A DNA stretch of 64,000 nucleotides. It comes from Deltaproteobacteria bacterium (lineage in GTDB: Bacteria > Myxococcota_A > UBA9160 > UBA6930). A program made the translations under genes and the position numbers. The notes beneath the pieces were generated by a model, which was not told the origin of the DNA, searched no databases, and worked only from the letters and a program-made list of their open reading frames with translations. This document shows positions 27,695 to 36,936 of the stretch, one piece after another (the stretch's first letter is position 1; every line of letters begins with the position of its first letter). Location: NCBI GenBank assembly GCA_029261815.1, contig JAJDAQ010000025.1:42999-106998 (forward strand). The letters are read 5' to 3'.

Positions 27695-28591
27695 ATGAGT
27701 GAAGCCACGCCCGTCGTCCTCGAAGTTGCCCTCAACGGGGCCACGCCCAAGGAACGCAATGCGGCCGTTCCGAAGTCACCGGCCGAGGTCGCCGACGATG
27801 CGCTGCGTTGCCTCGATGCCGGCGCCTCGATCATCCACACGCATAGCGACCAGCCGACGCTCACAGGCGAAGCCGCGGCCGAGCGCTACCACGCGGCCTA
27901 CCGCCCCGTGCTCGATGAGCGGCCGGACGCCATCCTCTATCCAACGATCTGCTTCGACCCGGCAAACGAGCCGGAGGCCAAGGTCGGCCACCAGCGGCAC
28001 CTCGCCAAGGCCGGTGTCATCCGCCAGGGAATTCTCGATCCAGGATCGGTGAACCTTGGCGGCGCAGGCGCGGACGGGCTGCCGATGGACGGAACCTTCG
28101 TCTACGTCAACGGTGCCGCCGACATCCGCCTCTCGACCGAGATCTGTCGCGAGTACCGGCTCGGGCCATCCGTCGCGATCTTCGAGCCGGGCTATTTCCG
28201 CGTGATCCTGTCGGCACACCGCGCCGGCACGCTCCCGCCCGGCACGCTTGTGAAGTTCTACTTCTCGGAAGGCGGGTACTTCGGCGGCGGCGCGCCGACC
28301 TACAGCGCACCGCCGATCCCGGAAGCCCTCGAGATGTACCTGGCAATGCTGGGCGACGCGGCACTTCCGTGGGCCGTGGCCGTGCTCGGAGGTGGCATCC
28401 TGGATACCCCGGTGGCGCGCATGGCGGTTGAACGCGGCGGGCACCTCCGCGTGGGCTTCGAAGACCACATGGATGCGACTTCCAACGTAGACGAAGTCGA
28501 GAAGGCCAAGGCACTGTGCGCCGAGTTGGGTCGGCCGCTGGCCACGACGGCCGAGACCGAAGCGCTCCTCGGGCTTCCGAAGCTGGCGTAG
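27695..28591 (+). CDS. BKACE-family beta-keto acid cleavage enzyme (DUF849)
   Basis: 298 residues of the TIM-barrel, zinc-dependent BKACE family (3-keto-5-aminohexanoate cleavage enzyme relatives), which split beta-keto acids with acetyl-CoA to give acetoacetate and an acyl-CoA. EVALNGATPKERN is the first strand, IIHTHSDQP carries the two zinc histidines, and AVAVLGGGI with GGHLRVGFEDHMD gives the late Gly-rich and Glu-containing active-site strands. The substrate-selecting residues are not assignable by eye. It starts at the ATG, 37 bases after phoD but with its own promoter-like box; the upstream frame extension lies in phoD and is rejected. Confidence 0.88.
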   Translation: MSEATPVVLEVALNGATPKERNAAVPKSPAEVADDALRCLDAGASIIHTHSDQPTLTGEAAAERYHAAYRPVLDERPDAILYPTICFDPANEPEAKVGHQRHLAKAGVIRQGILDPGSVNLGGAGADGLPMDGTFVYVNGAADIRLSTEICREYRLGPSVAIFEPGYFRVILSAHRAGTLPPGTLVKFYFSEGGYFGGGAPTYSAPPIPEALEMYLAMLGDAALPWAVAVLGGGILDTPVARMAVERGGHLRVGFEDHMDATSNVDEVEKAKALCAELGRPLATTAETEALLGLPKLA

Positions 28592-28629
28592 CGCGTCTGC
28601 ATCCGTCCGCGCGGGACGTTGGTACACTC

Positions 28630-28675
28630 GCCGGCCGATTCCCGGCGTCCAGGCCGGCCGATTCCCGGCGCCTGG
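28630..28675 (+). repeat. Tandem 23-bp repeat (two copies plus a fragment)
   Basis: The unit starting GCCGGCCGATTCCCGGCG occurs at 28630-28652 and 28653-28675, with a short third start (GCCGGACTGCCC) at 28676-28687. The copies differ at three positions near the 3' end. They end just before the ribosome site of D-aminoacylase 2. Confidence 0.85.
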
Positions 28676-28698
28676 GCCGGACTGCCCAGGAGGCTCCC

Positions 28699-30435
28699 AT
28701 GTACGATCTCGTGATTCGCGGTGGCACCGTGGTCGATGGCACCGGTGCGGACGCGCGAGAGGCCGACGTCGCCATTCACGATGGGCGAATCGTGGCCATC
28801 GGCGAAATCGCCGAGGAAGGCGCGAAGACGCTCGATGCAAAAGGCCGCGTCGTCGCGCCCGGTTTCGTCGACATCCACACCCACTACGACGCCCAGGCGT
28901 TCTGGGACGGCACGCTCTCGCCCTCGTCGTTCCACGGGGTCACCACCGTCGTCGGGGGCAACTGCGGTTTTTCGATCGCGCCGCTCGTCCCGGAAGCGGG
29001 TGACTACCTGATGCGCATGCTCGCGCGGGTCGAAGGCATGCCGCTCGAGAGCCTCCAGCAGGGCGTTCCGTGGGATTGGACCAGCTTCGGCAGCTATCTC
29101 GACAAGCTCGAAGGCCGGCTCGCCGTGAACGCGGGCTTCCTCGTCGGCCATTCGGCATTGCGTCGCGTGGTGATGGGTGAAGACGCCACGAAGCGCGAAG
29201 CCACAGACGAAGAGCTGGCGGAGATGGTCGAGCTGCTCCGGCAGTCCGTGCGCGAGGGCGGCATGGGCTTCTCCTCCTCGATCGCTGCGACGCATAACGA
29301 TGAAGCCGGCGACCCGGTTCCTTCACGTCACGCCAGCCGTGAGGAGATCGTGGCGCTCGCGCGTGCGCTTCGTGACCTGCCGGGAACGACCCTCGAGTTC
29401 ATCCCGGGGACTGGTCTTTGGCAGGACGCCGAGAAGTCCCTGATGACCGACATGTCGCTCGCGGCGAACCGCCCGATCAACTGGAACGTGCTCTCGCCGA
29501 CGGCCGCGAACGCCGAGTACACGCACCACCAGCTCGGTGCCGGCGACTACGCGGCCGAACGTGGCGCAACCGTCATCGCGCTGACGGTGCCGCAGACGCC
29601 GACCGTGCGGATCAACCTCTTCTCCGGATTCCTGTTCGACGCCTTTCCCGGCTGGGCGCCGCTGTTCCAGCTCGACATCGAAGCGCGCAAGGAGAAGCTC
29701 AAGGACCCGACCTACCGCAAGGAACTGGACGAAGGCGCCAACTCCGAAGCCGCCGGCCTACTCCGTGGCCTCGCGCGCTGGGCCACCATGACCATCGACC
29801 AGGTCGGGCGACCCGAGAACGAAGGCGTCCGCGGACGCACGATCGGAGAGCTGGCCGAGGAACAGGGGAAGACGCCGTTCGACACGATGATCGACCTGGC
29901 GTTGTCCGACGATCTCAAGACCTCGTTCAAGCCCGGGAACCCGCCGGAGGACCAGGCGACCTGGGAACTCCGCGCGAAGACCTGGACCGACGGCCGCGCC
30001 GTCGTCGGGGCTTCGGACGCAGGCGCCCACCTCGACATGATCGATACCTTCGCGTTCTCGACGAACCTGCTCGATCACAGCCGCGAGCACGACCTGCTGC
30101 CGATCGAGGAAGCCGTGCGCCAGCTCACCGACGTCCCCGCCCGGCTCTACGGCCTCCGCGAGCGCGGGCGCCTGCAAGAAGGCTGGTACGCCGACATCGT
30201 GATCTTCGATGCAGACCGCGTGAAGTCGGGGCCCGTCTACACGCGCGAGGACCTCCCGGGTGGCGCCTACCGCCTCTACGCCGACGCCGAGGGCATCGGC
30301 CACGTCATCGTGAATGGCACCGAGATCATCCACGATGGCGTTCACACCGGCGCCTTGCCGGGAACCATCTTCCGCTCTGGCCGAGACACGGACACCGTCG
30401 AAGTGCCCGGCGGACGCGAGAAAGGACAGCAATAA
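28699..30435 (+). CDS. N-acyl-D-amino-acid deacylase family amidohydrolase (paralog 2)
   Basis: 578 residues, same family as the genes at 18187 and 44449. Landmarks: [31 protein letters not shown] (metal His pair), GGNCGFSIAP (bridging Cys), VGHSALRRVVMG, and the late GASDAGAHLDMID (metal Asp). AGGAGG sits 6 bases before the ATG. It is the first gene of a compact operon: the dienoyl-CoA isomerase ATG follows its stop after one base, and a P450 comes next. This grouping argues for a catabolic role on an acyl- or amide-bearing compound rather than plain D-amino-acid scavenging (inference). Confidence 0.9.
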   Translation: MYDLVIRGGTVVDGTGADAREADVAIHDGRIVAIGEIAEEGAKTLDAKGRVVAPGFVDIHTHYDAQAFWDGTLSPSSFHGVTTVVGGNCGFSIAPLVPEAGDYLMRMLARVEGMPLESLQQGVPWDWTSFGSYLDKLEGRLAVNAGFLVGHSALRRVVMGEDATKREATDEELAEMVELLRQSVREGGMGFSSSIAATHNDEAGDPVPSRHASREEIVALARALRDLPGTTLEFIPGTGLWQDAEKSLMTDMSLAANRPINWNVLSPTAANAEYTHHQLGAGDYAAERGATVIALTVPQTPTVRINLFSGFLFDAFPGWAPLFQLDIEARKEKLKDPTYRKELDEGANSEAAGLLRGLARWATMTIDQVGRPENEGVRGRTIGELAEEQGKTPFDTMIDLALSDDLKTSFKPGNPPEDQATWELRAKTWTDGRAVVGASDAGAHLDMIDTFAFSTNLLDHSREHDLLPIEEAVRQLTDVPARLYGLRERGRLQEGWYADIVIFDADRVKSGPVYTREDLPGGAYRLYADAEGIGHVIVNGTEIIHDGVHTGALPGTIFRSGRDTDTVEVPGGREKGQQ

Positions 30436-30436
30436 C

Positions 30437-31300
30437 ATGCCGAAGGCATTCGACGTCGACATTTCGGGACACGTGGCCCACCTGCGCATGAACCGACCCG
30501 AAGCGTTCAACTCGATGAACCCCGACTTCTGGCGAGAACTCCCATCGCTGGTCGACCAGATCAGCAACGACGGCAGCGCGCGCGCGATCGTGATCTCTTC
30601 CGAGGGGAAGCACTTCACTGCCGGGATGGATCTCGCAGTTTTCGGCCAGGGCGGCGAAGGACAGGACGGCTCCGAGGCTGCGGAACGGAAGGAAACGCAT
30701 AAGGAGCTTGGCTATGTGCGCGCGCAGATGCGCCAGAACGCCAAGGTCTTCCAAGAGAGCTTCAACGCGCTCGAACGCGCCCGCATGCCGGTTCTTGCAG
30801 CCGTCCAGGGCGGCTGCGTCGGGGGTGGCGTGGACCTCATCTCGGCATGCGACGTGCGCTACTGCACCGAGAATGCCTTCTTCTGCATCCAGGAGATCAA
30901 CATCGGGCTGACGGCCGACGTGGGAACCCTACAACGCCTTCCGCGGCTCATTCCGGACGGCCTTGCGCGCGAGCTCGCCTACACGGGTCGCCGGATGCCG
31001 GCGCAGCAGGCGCATGCCATTGGCCTCGTGAACGAAGTCTTCCCCGATGCCGAGACGATGGTCAGTGGCGTCATCGACATCGCCAACGAGATTGCCGAGA
31101 AGTCGCCGCTCGCCGTCTGGGGATCAAAGGAAATGCTCAACTACACCCGCGACCACAGCGTCGAAGATGGACTCAACTACATCGCGACCTGGCAGGCGGG
31201 CATGTTCTTCGGCGGCGACATGGCCGAGGCCTTCGAGGCCAAGCAGGAGAAGCGCAAGCCGGTCTTCCCGGATCTCCCCAAGACGCGCACCGAGATCTGA
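30437..31300 (+). CDS. Delta3,5-delta2,4-dienoyl-CoA isomerase-like crotonase
   Basis: 287 residues. The crotonase core shows MNRPEAFNSMN, HFTAGMDLAVF and GGCVGGGVDLISACD. All three acidic residues of ECH1-type dienoyl-CoA isomerases are present: Asp in GGGVD, then Glu and Asp in QEINIGLTADVGT, followed by LQRLPRLI. The tail YTRDHSVEDGLNYIATW also matches that subfamily. It would shift conjugated double bonds during beta-oxidation of odd-position unsaturated acyl-CoAs. It lies one base after D-aminoacylase 2 and two bases before the P450, so the three are surely co-transcribed. Confidence 0.9.
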   Translation: MPKAFDVDISGHVAHLRMNRPEAFNSMNPDFWRELPSLVDQISNDGSARAIVISSEGKHFTAGMDLAVFGQGGEGQDGSEAAERKETHKELGYVRAQMRQNAKVFQESFNALERARMPVLAAVQGGCVGGGVDLISACDVRYCTENAFFCIQEINIGLTADVGTLQRLPRLIPDGLARELAYTGRRMPAQQAHAIGLVNEVFPDAETMVSGVIDIANEIAEKSPLAVWGSKEMLNYTRDHSVEDGLNYIATWQAGMFFGGDMAEAFEAKQEKRKPVFPDLPKTRTEI

Positions 31301-31302
31301 CC

Positions 31303-32457
31303 GTGGCACAGACCTTCGTGTTCGACCCGGAGGATCCCGCCGTCCATGCGGACCTCCATGCGCGCTATCGCACGCTGCGAGACGAACATCCGGTCTACGA
31401 ACACCCGTCCGGAAAGCTCTGGACGCTCTCGCGCTATGCCGACGTCGAAGCGGCACTGCTCGATCCGGATACCTTTCGCTCGGGCGGGGTCGAAGAGTCC
31501 GACGTCCTCCTGCCGATGATGGTCTACCTCGACGGCGCCCGGCATGACGCCCTGCGCAAGCTCGTCTCCCGCGCGTTCACCCCGCGCCGGATCGAGGCCC
31601 TCGAGCCTCGCATCCGGGCCGCGATCGCATCGCTGTTCGACGCCTGGCGCGGCAAGGACCGTGGCGACTTGATGCGCGACATCGCGCTTCCGCTCCCCAA
31701 CCTGGTGATCTCGGAGCTGATCGGGATCCCGCCGGAAAGGCGTCACGCTTTCCTCGAATGCACGGAGGCCCTGATCCGCGTGGGCACCGGCGGCGCGCAG
31801 GACATCGCCAAGCCCGCTGCTGGCATCTACGCCGAATTCTCCTCGCTGCTCGAGGAGCGGCGACGCGAACCCCAGGACGACCTGATGAGCGCACTGCTGG
31901 AGGCCGAGATCGACGGCGAACGGCTGAGCGAGTCCGAGCTGCTGGGCTTCTGTTTCCTGCTCGTCGTGGGCGGCAGCGACACAACCACCAACCTGATCGG
32001 AAATGGCGCGGTCTTGCTCGCGCAGCATCCAGAACAGCGGGATTGGCTCGTCAAGGATCCTTCCCGCATTCCCAATGCGATCGAGGAAGTCTTCCGGTTC
32101 GAGTCCCCGACCCAGAGCCAGCCCCGGAGACCCTCGCGGGACGTCGTTGTCCACGACCGAACCATCCCTGAGGGTGCTCGCGTCGTGCTCTTGCTAGGCG
32201 CAGGGAACCTCGACGAACGCCGCTGGAGCGGCGCCGAACGATTCGACGTTTCGCGCGACGTGGGCTGGCACCTGGCCCTGGGCAAGGGCTCGCACTACTG
32301 CCTTGGCGCCAACCTGGCGCGCATGGAAGCGCGGCTCACATTCGAGGCACTCCTTGAACGCGTGCCCGACTTCACACTGACCGAAACGCCGGGGTGGGCG
32401 CCCTCACGATGGGCGCGACATCACCCGACGATTCCGGTCGCGTGGCACGGCGCCTAG
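31303..32457 (+). CDS. Cytochrome P450
   Basis: 384 residues, a soluble bacterial P450 of normal length. The I-helix oxygen-activating motif GGSDTTTN, the ExxR pair in EEVFRFES, the RPSRDVVV segment and the heme-binding loop LGKGSHYCLGANLARME with axial Cys333 are all present. The first residue of the heme loop is Leu instead of the usual Phe. It should hydroxylate a lipid, terpenoid or steroid-like substrate with an external redox chain, none of which is encoded nearby. The GTG start follows the crotonase stop by two bases. It ends in a CTAG overlap with the convergent F420-type gene. Confidence 0.92.
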   Translation: MAQTFVFDPEDPAVHADLHARYRTLRDEHPVYEHPSGKLWTLSRYADVEAALLDPDTFRSGGVEESDVLLPMMVYLDGARHDALRKLVSRAFTPRRIEALEPRIRAAIASLFDAWRGKDRGDLMRDIALPLPNLVISELIGIPPERRHAFLECTEALIRVGTGGAQDIAKPAAGIYAEFSSLLEERRREPQDDLMSALLEAEIDGERLSESELLGFCFLLVVGGSDTTTNLIGNGAVLLAQHPEQRDWLVKDPSRIPNAIEEVFRFESPTQSQPRRPSRDVVVHDRTIPEGARVVLLLGAGNLDERRWSGAERFDVSRDVGWHLALGKGSHYCLGANLARMEARLTFEALLERVPDFTLTETPGWAPSRWARHHPTIPVAWHGA

Positions 32458-33362
32458 AGTTCGCTCTGCAGGAAGTCGAGGGTTCGCGCGTCGGTCTCGC
32501 CGTCCACCGGAACAATCGCTGCGTCGAAGTCGGTCACGCCGACGTCGCGCAGACGACCCAGCTGGGCCTTCACCGCCGCTTCATCGCCCACGATCGCGAT
32601 ATCGGCCGGACCGGCAGCGCCTTCCTTGTCGAGCATTGCCCGGTAGGACGGAAGCTGCCCATACATCGCCAGATTCGTGCCGATGGCTTCTCGCGCACCC
32701 TCCGGATCGTTCGTCAGCGCGATCGGGAAGCCTGCGACGATACGCGGCGCCGGACGACCGGCGGCTTCGGCCGCGGCCGTCAGCTTCGGCTGGATGTGGC
32801 CTTCGATCGTCGCCGGACCCGTCATCCAGAGAATCGTGCCATCTGTGTACTTGCCGGCAAGCTGGAGCATGCGGTCGCCGAGGGCCGCAATCAGCAGCGG
32901 GACCGGCGAGGCGCCCCCGACCTGGAGGCCTGCGTTCACGCGATAGTGTTCGCCCGAGAACTTGGCCGGCTCGCCGCGGAGGAGCGGCGTCAGCACTTCG
33001 AGGTACTCGCGCATGTGCACGGCGGGCCGGTCGTAGCTGAGGCCGAACATGTCCTCGATCACGAGCTTGTGCGAAAGCCCGATTCCGAGGGTGAAGCGGC
33101 CACCGCTCGCCGCCTGCGTCGTCAGCGTCTGCTGGGCAATCGCGACCGGGTGCCGCGGATAGGTCGGCACCACGGCGGTGCCGAGTTCGAGCTTCGCGGT
33201 CTCGTGCCCGACGACGGCCAGCGCGCCGATCGCGTCGAGGCCGAAGATATTGGCGACCCACAAGGAATCGAAGCCGCGCGCCTCGACATCCTTGGCCCGG
33301 GCGATCATGCCCTCGATCGTTCCTTCACCACCGGTCGCACCTGCCATGATGCCGATTCGCAT
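32454..33362 (-). CDS. LLM class (F420-type) oxidoreductase
   Basis: 302 residues of the luciferase-like TIM barrel. It starts MRIGIMAGATGG, with RGFDSLWVANIFGLDA, LELGTAVVPTYPRHP, GRFTLGIGLSHKLV and the late PLLIAALGDRML, typical of F420-dependent mycobacterial-like LLM enzymes that oxidise or reduce alcohols and ketones. The internal ATG at 33362 is preferred because GGAG is 7 bases upstream and the motif starts at once; a start 21 bases earlier is possible. It follows the ABM monooxygenase gene by 29 bases on the same strand. The substrate is unknown. Confidence 0.88.
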   Translation of the reverse strand: MRIGIMAGATGGEGTIEGMIARAKDVEARGFDSLWVANIFGLDAIGALAVVGHETAKLELGTAVVPTYPRHPVAIAQQTLTTQAASGGRFTLGIGLSHKLVIEDMFGLSYDRPAVHMREYLEVLTPLLRGEPAKFSGEHYRVNAGLQVGGASPVPLLIAALGDRMLQLAGKYTDGTILWMTGPATIEGHIQPKLTAAAEAAGRPAPRIVAGFPIALTNDPEGAREAIGTNLAMYGQLPSYRAMLDKEGAAGPADIAIVGDEAAVKAQLGRLRDVGVTDFDAAIVPVDGETDARTLDFLQSEL

Positions 33363-33391
33363 AACATTCTCCACTCCCGCCAAGCGGGGTT

Positions 33392-33676
33392 CTAGACTTC
33401 TTCGAACTTCTGGATCTCAGGGCGCCCGGCCATGTGCGGCGCCAGCCCGGCGCCGAGCTCCTTCATGTGCGCCGAGCTTCCATGAGCGGCCAAGGCCGCT
33501 TCGTCTTCGTAACGCTCGAGGAAGGCGTAGGTCTGCGGCTCGCCCGTGCGGCACAGGATATAGAGGTGGTTGCCCGGCTCGTTCGCTCGCACGGCCTCAG
33601 CGAGCTTGTTCGCGGCAGCCTCGAACGCTTCTTCATGGCCTTCCTGGATCTTGATCGTCGCCACCATGGCAATCAT
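33392..33676 (-). CDS. Antibiotic biosynthesis monooxygenase (ABM)-domain protein
   Basis: 94 residues forming one ferredoxin-like ABM domain: MVATIKIQEGHEEAFEAAAN, EPGNHLYILCRTGEPQTYAF and a final helix with HGSSAHMKELGAGL. Small cofactor-free quinol monooxygenases (YgiN type) and heme-degrading enzymes share this fold; the conserved His in SSAHMKEL fits the quinol-monooxygenase type. It usually works as a dimer. It lies directly upstream of the LLM oxidoreductase and may share a transcript with it. The reaction is inferred only from the fold. Confidence 0.8.
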   Translation of the reverse strand: MIAMVATIKIQEGHEEAFEAAANKLAEAVRANEPGNHLYILCRTGEPQTYAFLERYEDEAALAAHGSSAHMKELGAGLAPHMAGRPEIQKFEEV

Positions 33677-33711
33677 GTCGCTCTTCTCCTCGTTGGGGCG
33701 GGCAGCCTAGC

Positions 33712-36700
33712 TCACTCGGCCGGGAGCCGGTGGAGCGTGTACCACGCCTCGTGGGTCCAGAGTTTCCGCCCGGCGCGACTCCGCCAGCGATCGGGAAGCG
33801 AAAGATAGACGACATGGCCTTCTGCGAGGCCGGCGACATTCACGCGAACCCGTGTACGGTCCGGGAGCATTTCGAGGCCCGTCACCTCGAGCGCATGCTC
33901 GTCGATCTTGGGCCCCCCGTAAGCCGGCGTCGGCTCATATCGCCACTGCGCGACCTGGACGTCCTCCGGGTGGAGGCGTACGTCGGCGCCGAGCGGTTCA
34001 GTGAACTCGACCTCGAAACCCTCCGGCTGGATCCGCACGGCGAGCGGCTCGAACGAAGGCTCGCCAGTGTGGCGCAGCCGCTGGAGGCCATACCAGCGCT
34101 TGCCGATCTGGTTCCAGTTTCCGGTACTCCCGACCCCTCCCACATAAAGGTTGCCGTCGGTCCCCCAGGCGAACCGGTTGACGCCGGCCTCGAGGCCCTG
34201 AGTAAAGCGGAACACCGCCCCTTGCTCGATCCCGCCGATCTCCTCGACGAACCCACGTTTCAACCCGCCGTGCGTCACGTCTCCCCACAACAACTGGCCA
34301 GCGAATGCGGTGCCACGAAAGTGCCCGACCTGGGACGGCGAGTTCCCGATCTCGAACTGGGGCAACCAGAAGACCGGCGGCGTGTCTTGCAGATGGCGGG
34401 TTCCGTCTGGATCGACAGAACGGTTGCCAAAGAACGCCCCCGTTTCCACGCGCACGATCTTGGAAGCCGGCAGCCAATCGCCCTGGTTGTCGGCCACGTA
34501 GACGGCACCGTCGGGGCCCGGCCCGATACCGTTGGGTGTCCGCAGACCCGACGCGACGAAGTCGAAATCCGTCCCGTCTGGACGCACCCGGAAGACCCGC
34601 CCCCGGTCGAGGTGCTGATTCGGCGAACTCGGCCCGCCCGGATTGATCGCGGTCGCCAACGTGCCGTAGAGGAAGCCGTCCTTCCGGGCGATCCCGAAGC
34701 CGAACTCATGAAAGTTCTGCGTCACGCCCCACGCTGCCGTGACGGCGCGGTATTCGTCGGCGATGTCGTCGCCATCGTGATCGACGAGGCGCGTGAGTTC
34801 CGGCTTCTGCATCACGACCAATGCATCGTCGACCCAGTGGAGACCCAGCGGTTCGAGCAACCCATGCGCAATGCGCTGGACCCGAAGCTCGCCCGACGCG
34901 CCTTCGAGCACGTTGCTGAGCAGGTACACGCCCCCTTCGGGTTCCCAACAAGAAATCGCGAGTCGACCGTCCGGCAGGAAGGCCATGCCACCCACCTTGG
35001 GCTGGAAGTCGGGTGGCCGGATCGCTTCGAGTGCGAAGGACGGATGCACCCCCGACAGTTTCCCGCCGACGTCGTAGACGATCGATCGACCGTCGTCCGT
35101 GGCATTGCCGAGCACGTTTCGCTGGAACCACGACGTCGCCTGCTCGTAGACGAAGTAGCCGGCGATTGCCAAACCCTCGACGCCGGCTTCGCGCCAGTTC
35201 CAATCCAGTGGCGTGACACGTTTCGTGCCCGGGGCAGTGATCCGCACGACCCCGGCCCGCGTCGCGAGTGCGCTTGGCGACAACACTTCCTTCCCTTGCG
35301 TCAGCGCGAACCGGGCCGGCGCTTCGCGCACCAGCAGTTCGACCCGCACGGAATGGACGCCCGCTTCCAGCTCGACTTCTCCGCCCTGGACCGGTTTCCC
35401 TGCAACCTGGAGCTGGACACCAGGACCGTCGGGCCAGCGGAGCGTGTGCTTCTGGCCGTCGGCCACTTCGATGAATCCATCGAGGGTTGCCGCGAACGGT
35501 GGCGCAATACCGAGTTCGTCTGGAAGTTCGGGGCGGACCACTACTTGCGACAGATTCGGAAGCTGGCCCGGAACCAATTCGCTCATGCGCAAGACCGCGC
35601 GCGGAAGCTCCCAGACCCGAAGCCAGAAACCCGGCTCCGTTGCCACTGGCGCGCCGTCCACCCACACCGTTCCAGCAGCGAGAGACGAAGCGGTCGCCTG
35701 CGCTTGCTGCACGCCGACCCGGGGCCCGACGAGACCAGGCGCGAACACGACGTTTCCACCGAAATCCTGGTCGGTCAGGACGTGCACGGTCTGACCCGCT
35801 TCGAGGACAACGGGGGGATCGATCGGGGCGTAGGCCATGCTGCCCGGCATCTCCGCAGCAAGGTCGAGCGTCCCCTCGGCCAGAACCCGCCCGCGAGAAG
35901 TCTGCAGGCGAATACCCACCCGGCCCCGGTTTCCTGCGAGCACATAACGTCCGAGTCCGTGAACCGTCACGGGGTCGGGACCGACTTCGACACTCATCCC
36001 AACAGGGCCCGCCTGGAGGTTCTCCGTGGCTTCGCCCACGAATGAACGCACCAGTGGCCGTGGCGTCGGCTCCGCCGCGGTCGCGATCAGGAGGTCGACC
36101 GGCCCGAACGCAGATGCCGCTGGCCCAACCGGCTCCACCGGAATCTCGAAGCCGAGATACGGGTAGACCGAATAACCCAGTGCGTGCGGCACGCGTGCCG
36201 CCGGGTCGAGTGCAAGATTCGAGAGCCTCACCTCCCCGTTCTCGGCGAGTTCGACTTGGTCGGTCTCCATCGCGACCGGCGCGGGGCGAATCGAGATTCC
36301 CCAGTGATTGGTCCCAGGCTCGAGGCGCGTACGCTCGTCGATCCGGCGGATCTCGCCCCACCCGAGCGCGATGGTCTCGCTTGATTCAACCGCCCTCCTC
36401 GCTTCGAGGGCACCGAACGCCACGCCGGCCGATCGCATCCCGACCGCATCGCCGACCAGTTCCAGGCTCCGGGAAAACGACACCGCTCCATCGTCGCGGA
36501 CGACAAGCTCGGCTCGCTCCCGAATCGATCGCTCGGTCGCACCCTCGAGTGCGCAGTCGAACTCGACGCCGCCACCCACGTGACGGAACCCCTTGAAGCG
36601 CGGTTTCAGCACGCCGCCTTCCGGCCGCTCCCAGGCATCCTCGTCGGACGCGAGCCAGAGCGTACGGCCGACACTTCCCGGCGTCGGCCCATGCTGCGTG

Positions 36701-36936
36701 TCGTAGACCGCACCTTTCAACGCGACGCTGCCCTGCCAGACCTTGTAAGGCGCGCACCGCGCAGCATCCCACCCGAGCCAGTAGCCGTTCCCGAGGTGAA
36801 CGACGACGGCACGGGGTCGGCCGTCGAGCACGGCACGAAACACTTCAGCGCGCTCGGCCGCCACCGCGGGCACCGACAGCAGCGCGGCGAAGCAACACCA
36901 CCCGGCCAACCACTGCGCACGCATCCGACGGGTCAT
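33712..36936 (-). CDS. Giant secreted DUF6797-like propeller protein
   Basis: 1074 residues from an ATG that overlaps the upstream stop (ATGA). A signal peptide ends in VPAVAAE. The first 550 residues are beta-rich with no motif I know. Residues about 630-960 form a sorbosone-dehydrogenase-like propeller (GMAFLPDGRLAISCW, LTRLVDHDGDDIADEY, GLRTPNGIGPGPDGAVYVAD, WGTDGNLYVGGVG). The last about 100 residues are a beta-sandwich-like tail. No CxxCH heme motif is present, unlike the dehydrogenase at 8230. Such proteins co-occur with DUF1080 in carbohydrate-degrading bacteria; oxidising a sugar in the periplasm is an inference. The DUF6797 name is from memory. Confidence 0.7.
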   Translation of the reverse strand: MTRRMRAQWLAGWCCFAALLSVPAVAAERAEVFRAVLDGRPRAVVVHLGNGYWLGWDAARCAPYKVWQGSVALKGAVYDTQHGPTPGSVGRTLWLASDEDAWERPEGGVLKPRFKGFRHVGGGVEFDCALEGATERSIRERAELVVRDDGAVSFSRSLELVGDAVGMRSAGVAFGALEARRAVESSETIALGWGEIRRIDERTRLEPGTNHWGISIRPAPVAMETDQVELAENGEVRLSNLALDPAARVPHALGYSVYPYLGFEIPVEPVGPAASAFGPVDLLIATAAEPTPRPLVRSFVGEATENLQAGPVGMSVEVGPDPVTVHGLGRYVLAGNRGRVGIRLQTSRGRVLAEGTLDLAAEMPGSMAYAPIDPPVVLEAGQTVHVLTDQDFGGNVVFAPGLVGPRVGVQQAQATASSLAAGTVWVDGAPVATEPGFWLRVWELPRAVLRMSELVPGQLPNLSQVVVRPELPDELGIAPPFAATLDGFIEVADGQKHTLRWPDGPGVQLQVAGKPVQGGEVELEAGVHSVRVELLVREAPARFALTQGKEVLSPSALATRAGVVRITAPGTKRVTPLDWNWREAGVEGLAIAGYFVYEQATSWFQRNVLGNATDDGRSIVYDVGGKLSGVHPSFALEAIRPPDFQPKVGGMAFLPDGRLAISCWEPEGGVYLLSNVLEGASGELRVQRIAHGLLEPLGLHWVDDALVVMQKPELTRLVDHDGDDIADEYRAVTAAWGVTQNFHEFGFGIARKDGFLYGTLATAINPGGPSSPNQHLDRGRVFRVRPDGTDFDFVASGLRTPNGIGPGPDGAVYVADNQGDWLPASKIVRVETGAFFGNRSVDPDGTRHLQDTPPVFWLPQFEIGNSPSQVGHFRGTAFAGQLLWGDVTHGGLKRGFVEEIGGIEQGAVFRFTQGLEAGVNRFAWGTDGNLYVGGVGSTGNWNQIGKRWYGLQRLRHTGEPSFEPLAVRIQPEGFEVEFTEPLGADVRLHPEDVQVAQWRYEPTPAYGGPKIDEHALEVTGLEMLPDRTRVRVNVAGLAEGHVVYLSLPDRWRSRAGRKLWTHEAWYTLHRLPAE

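Noticed and set aside
28630..28687. CRISPR-like repeat
   Set aside because: The copies are directly adjacent with no spacers and only two full units.
33730..36045. 771-codon open frame on the plus strand
   Set aside because: Antisense to the giant propeller protein, whose frame has a signal peptide and propeller motifs.
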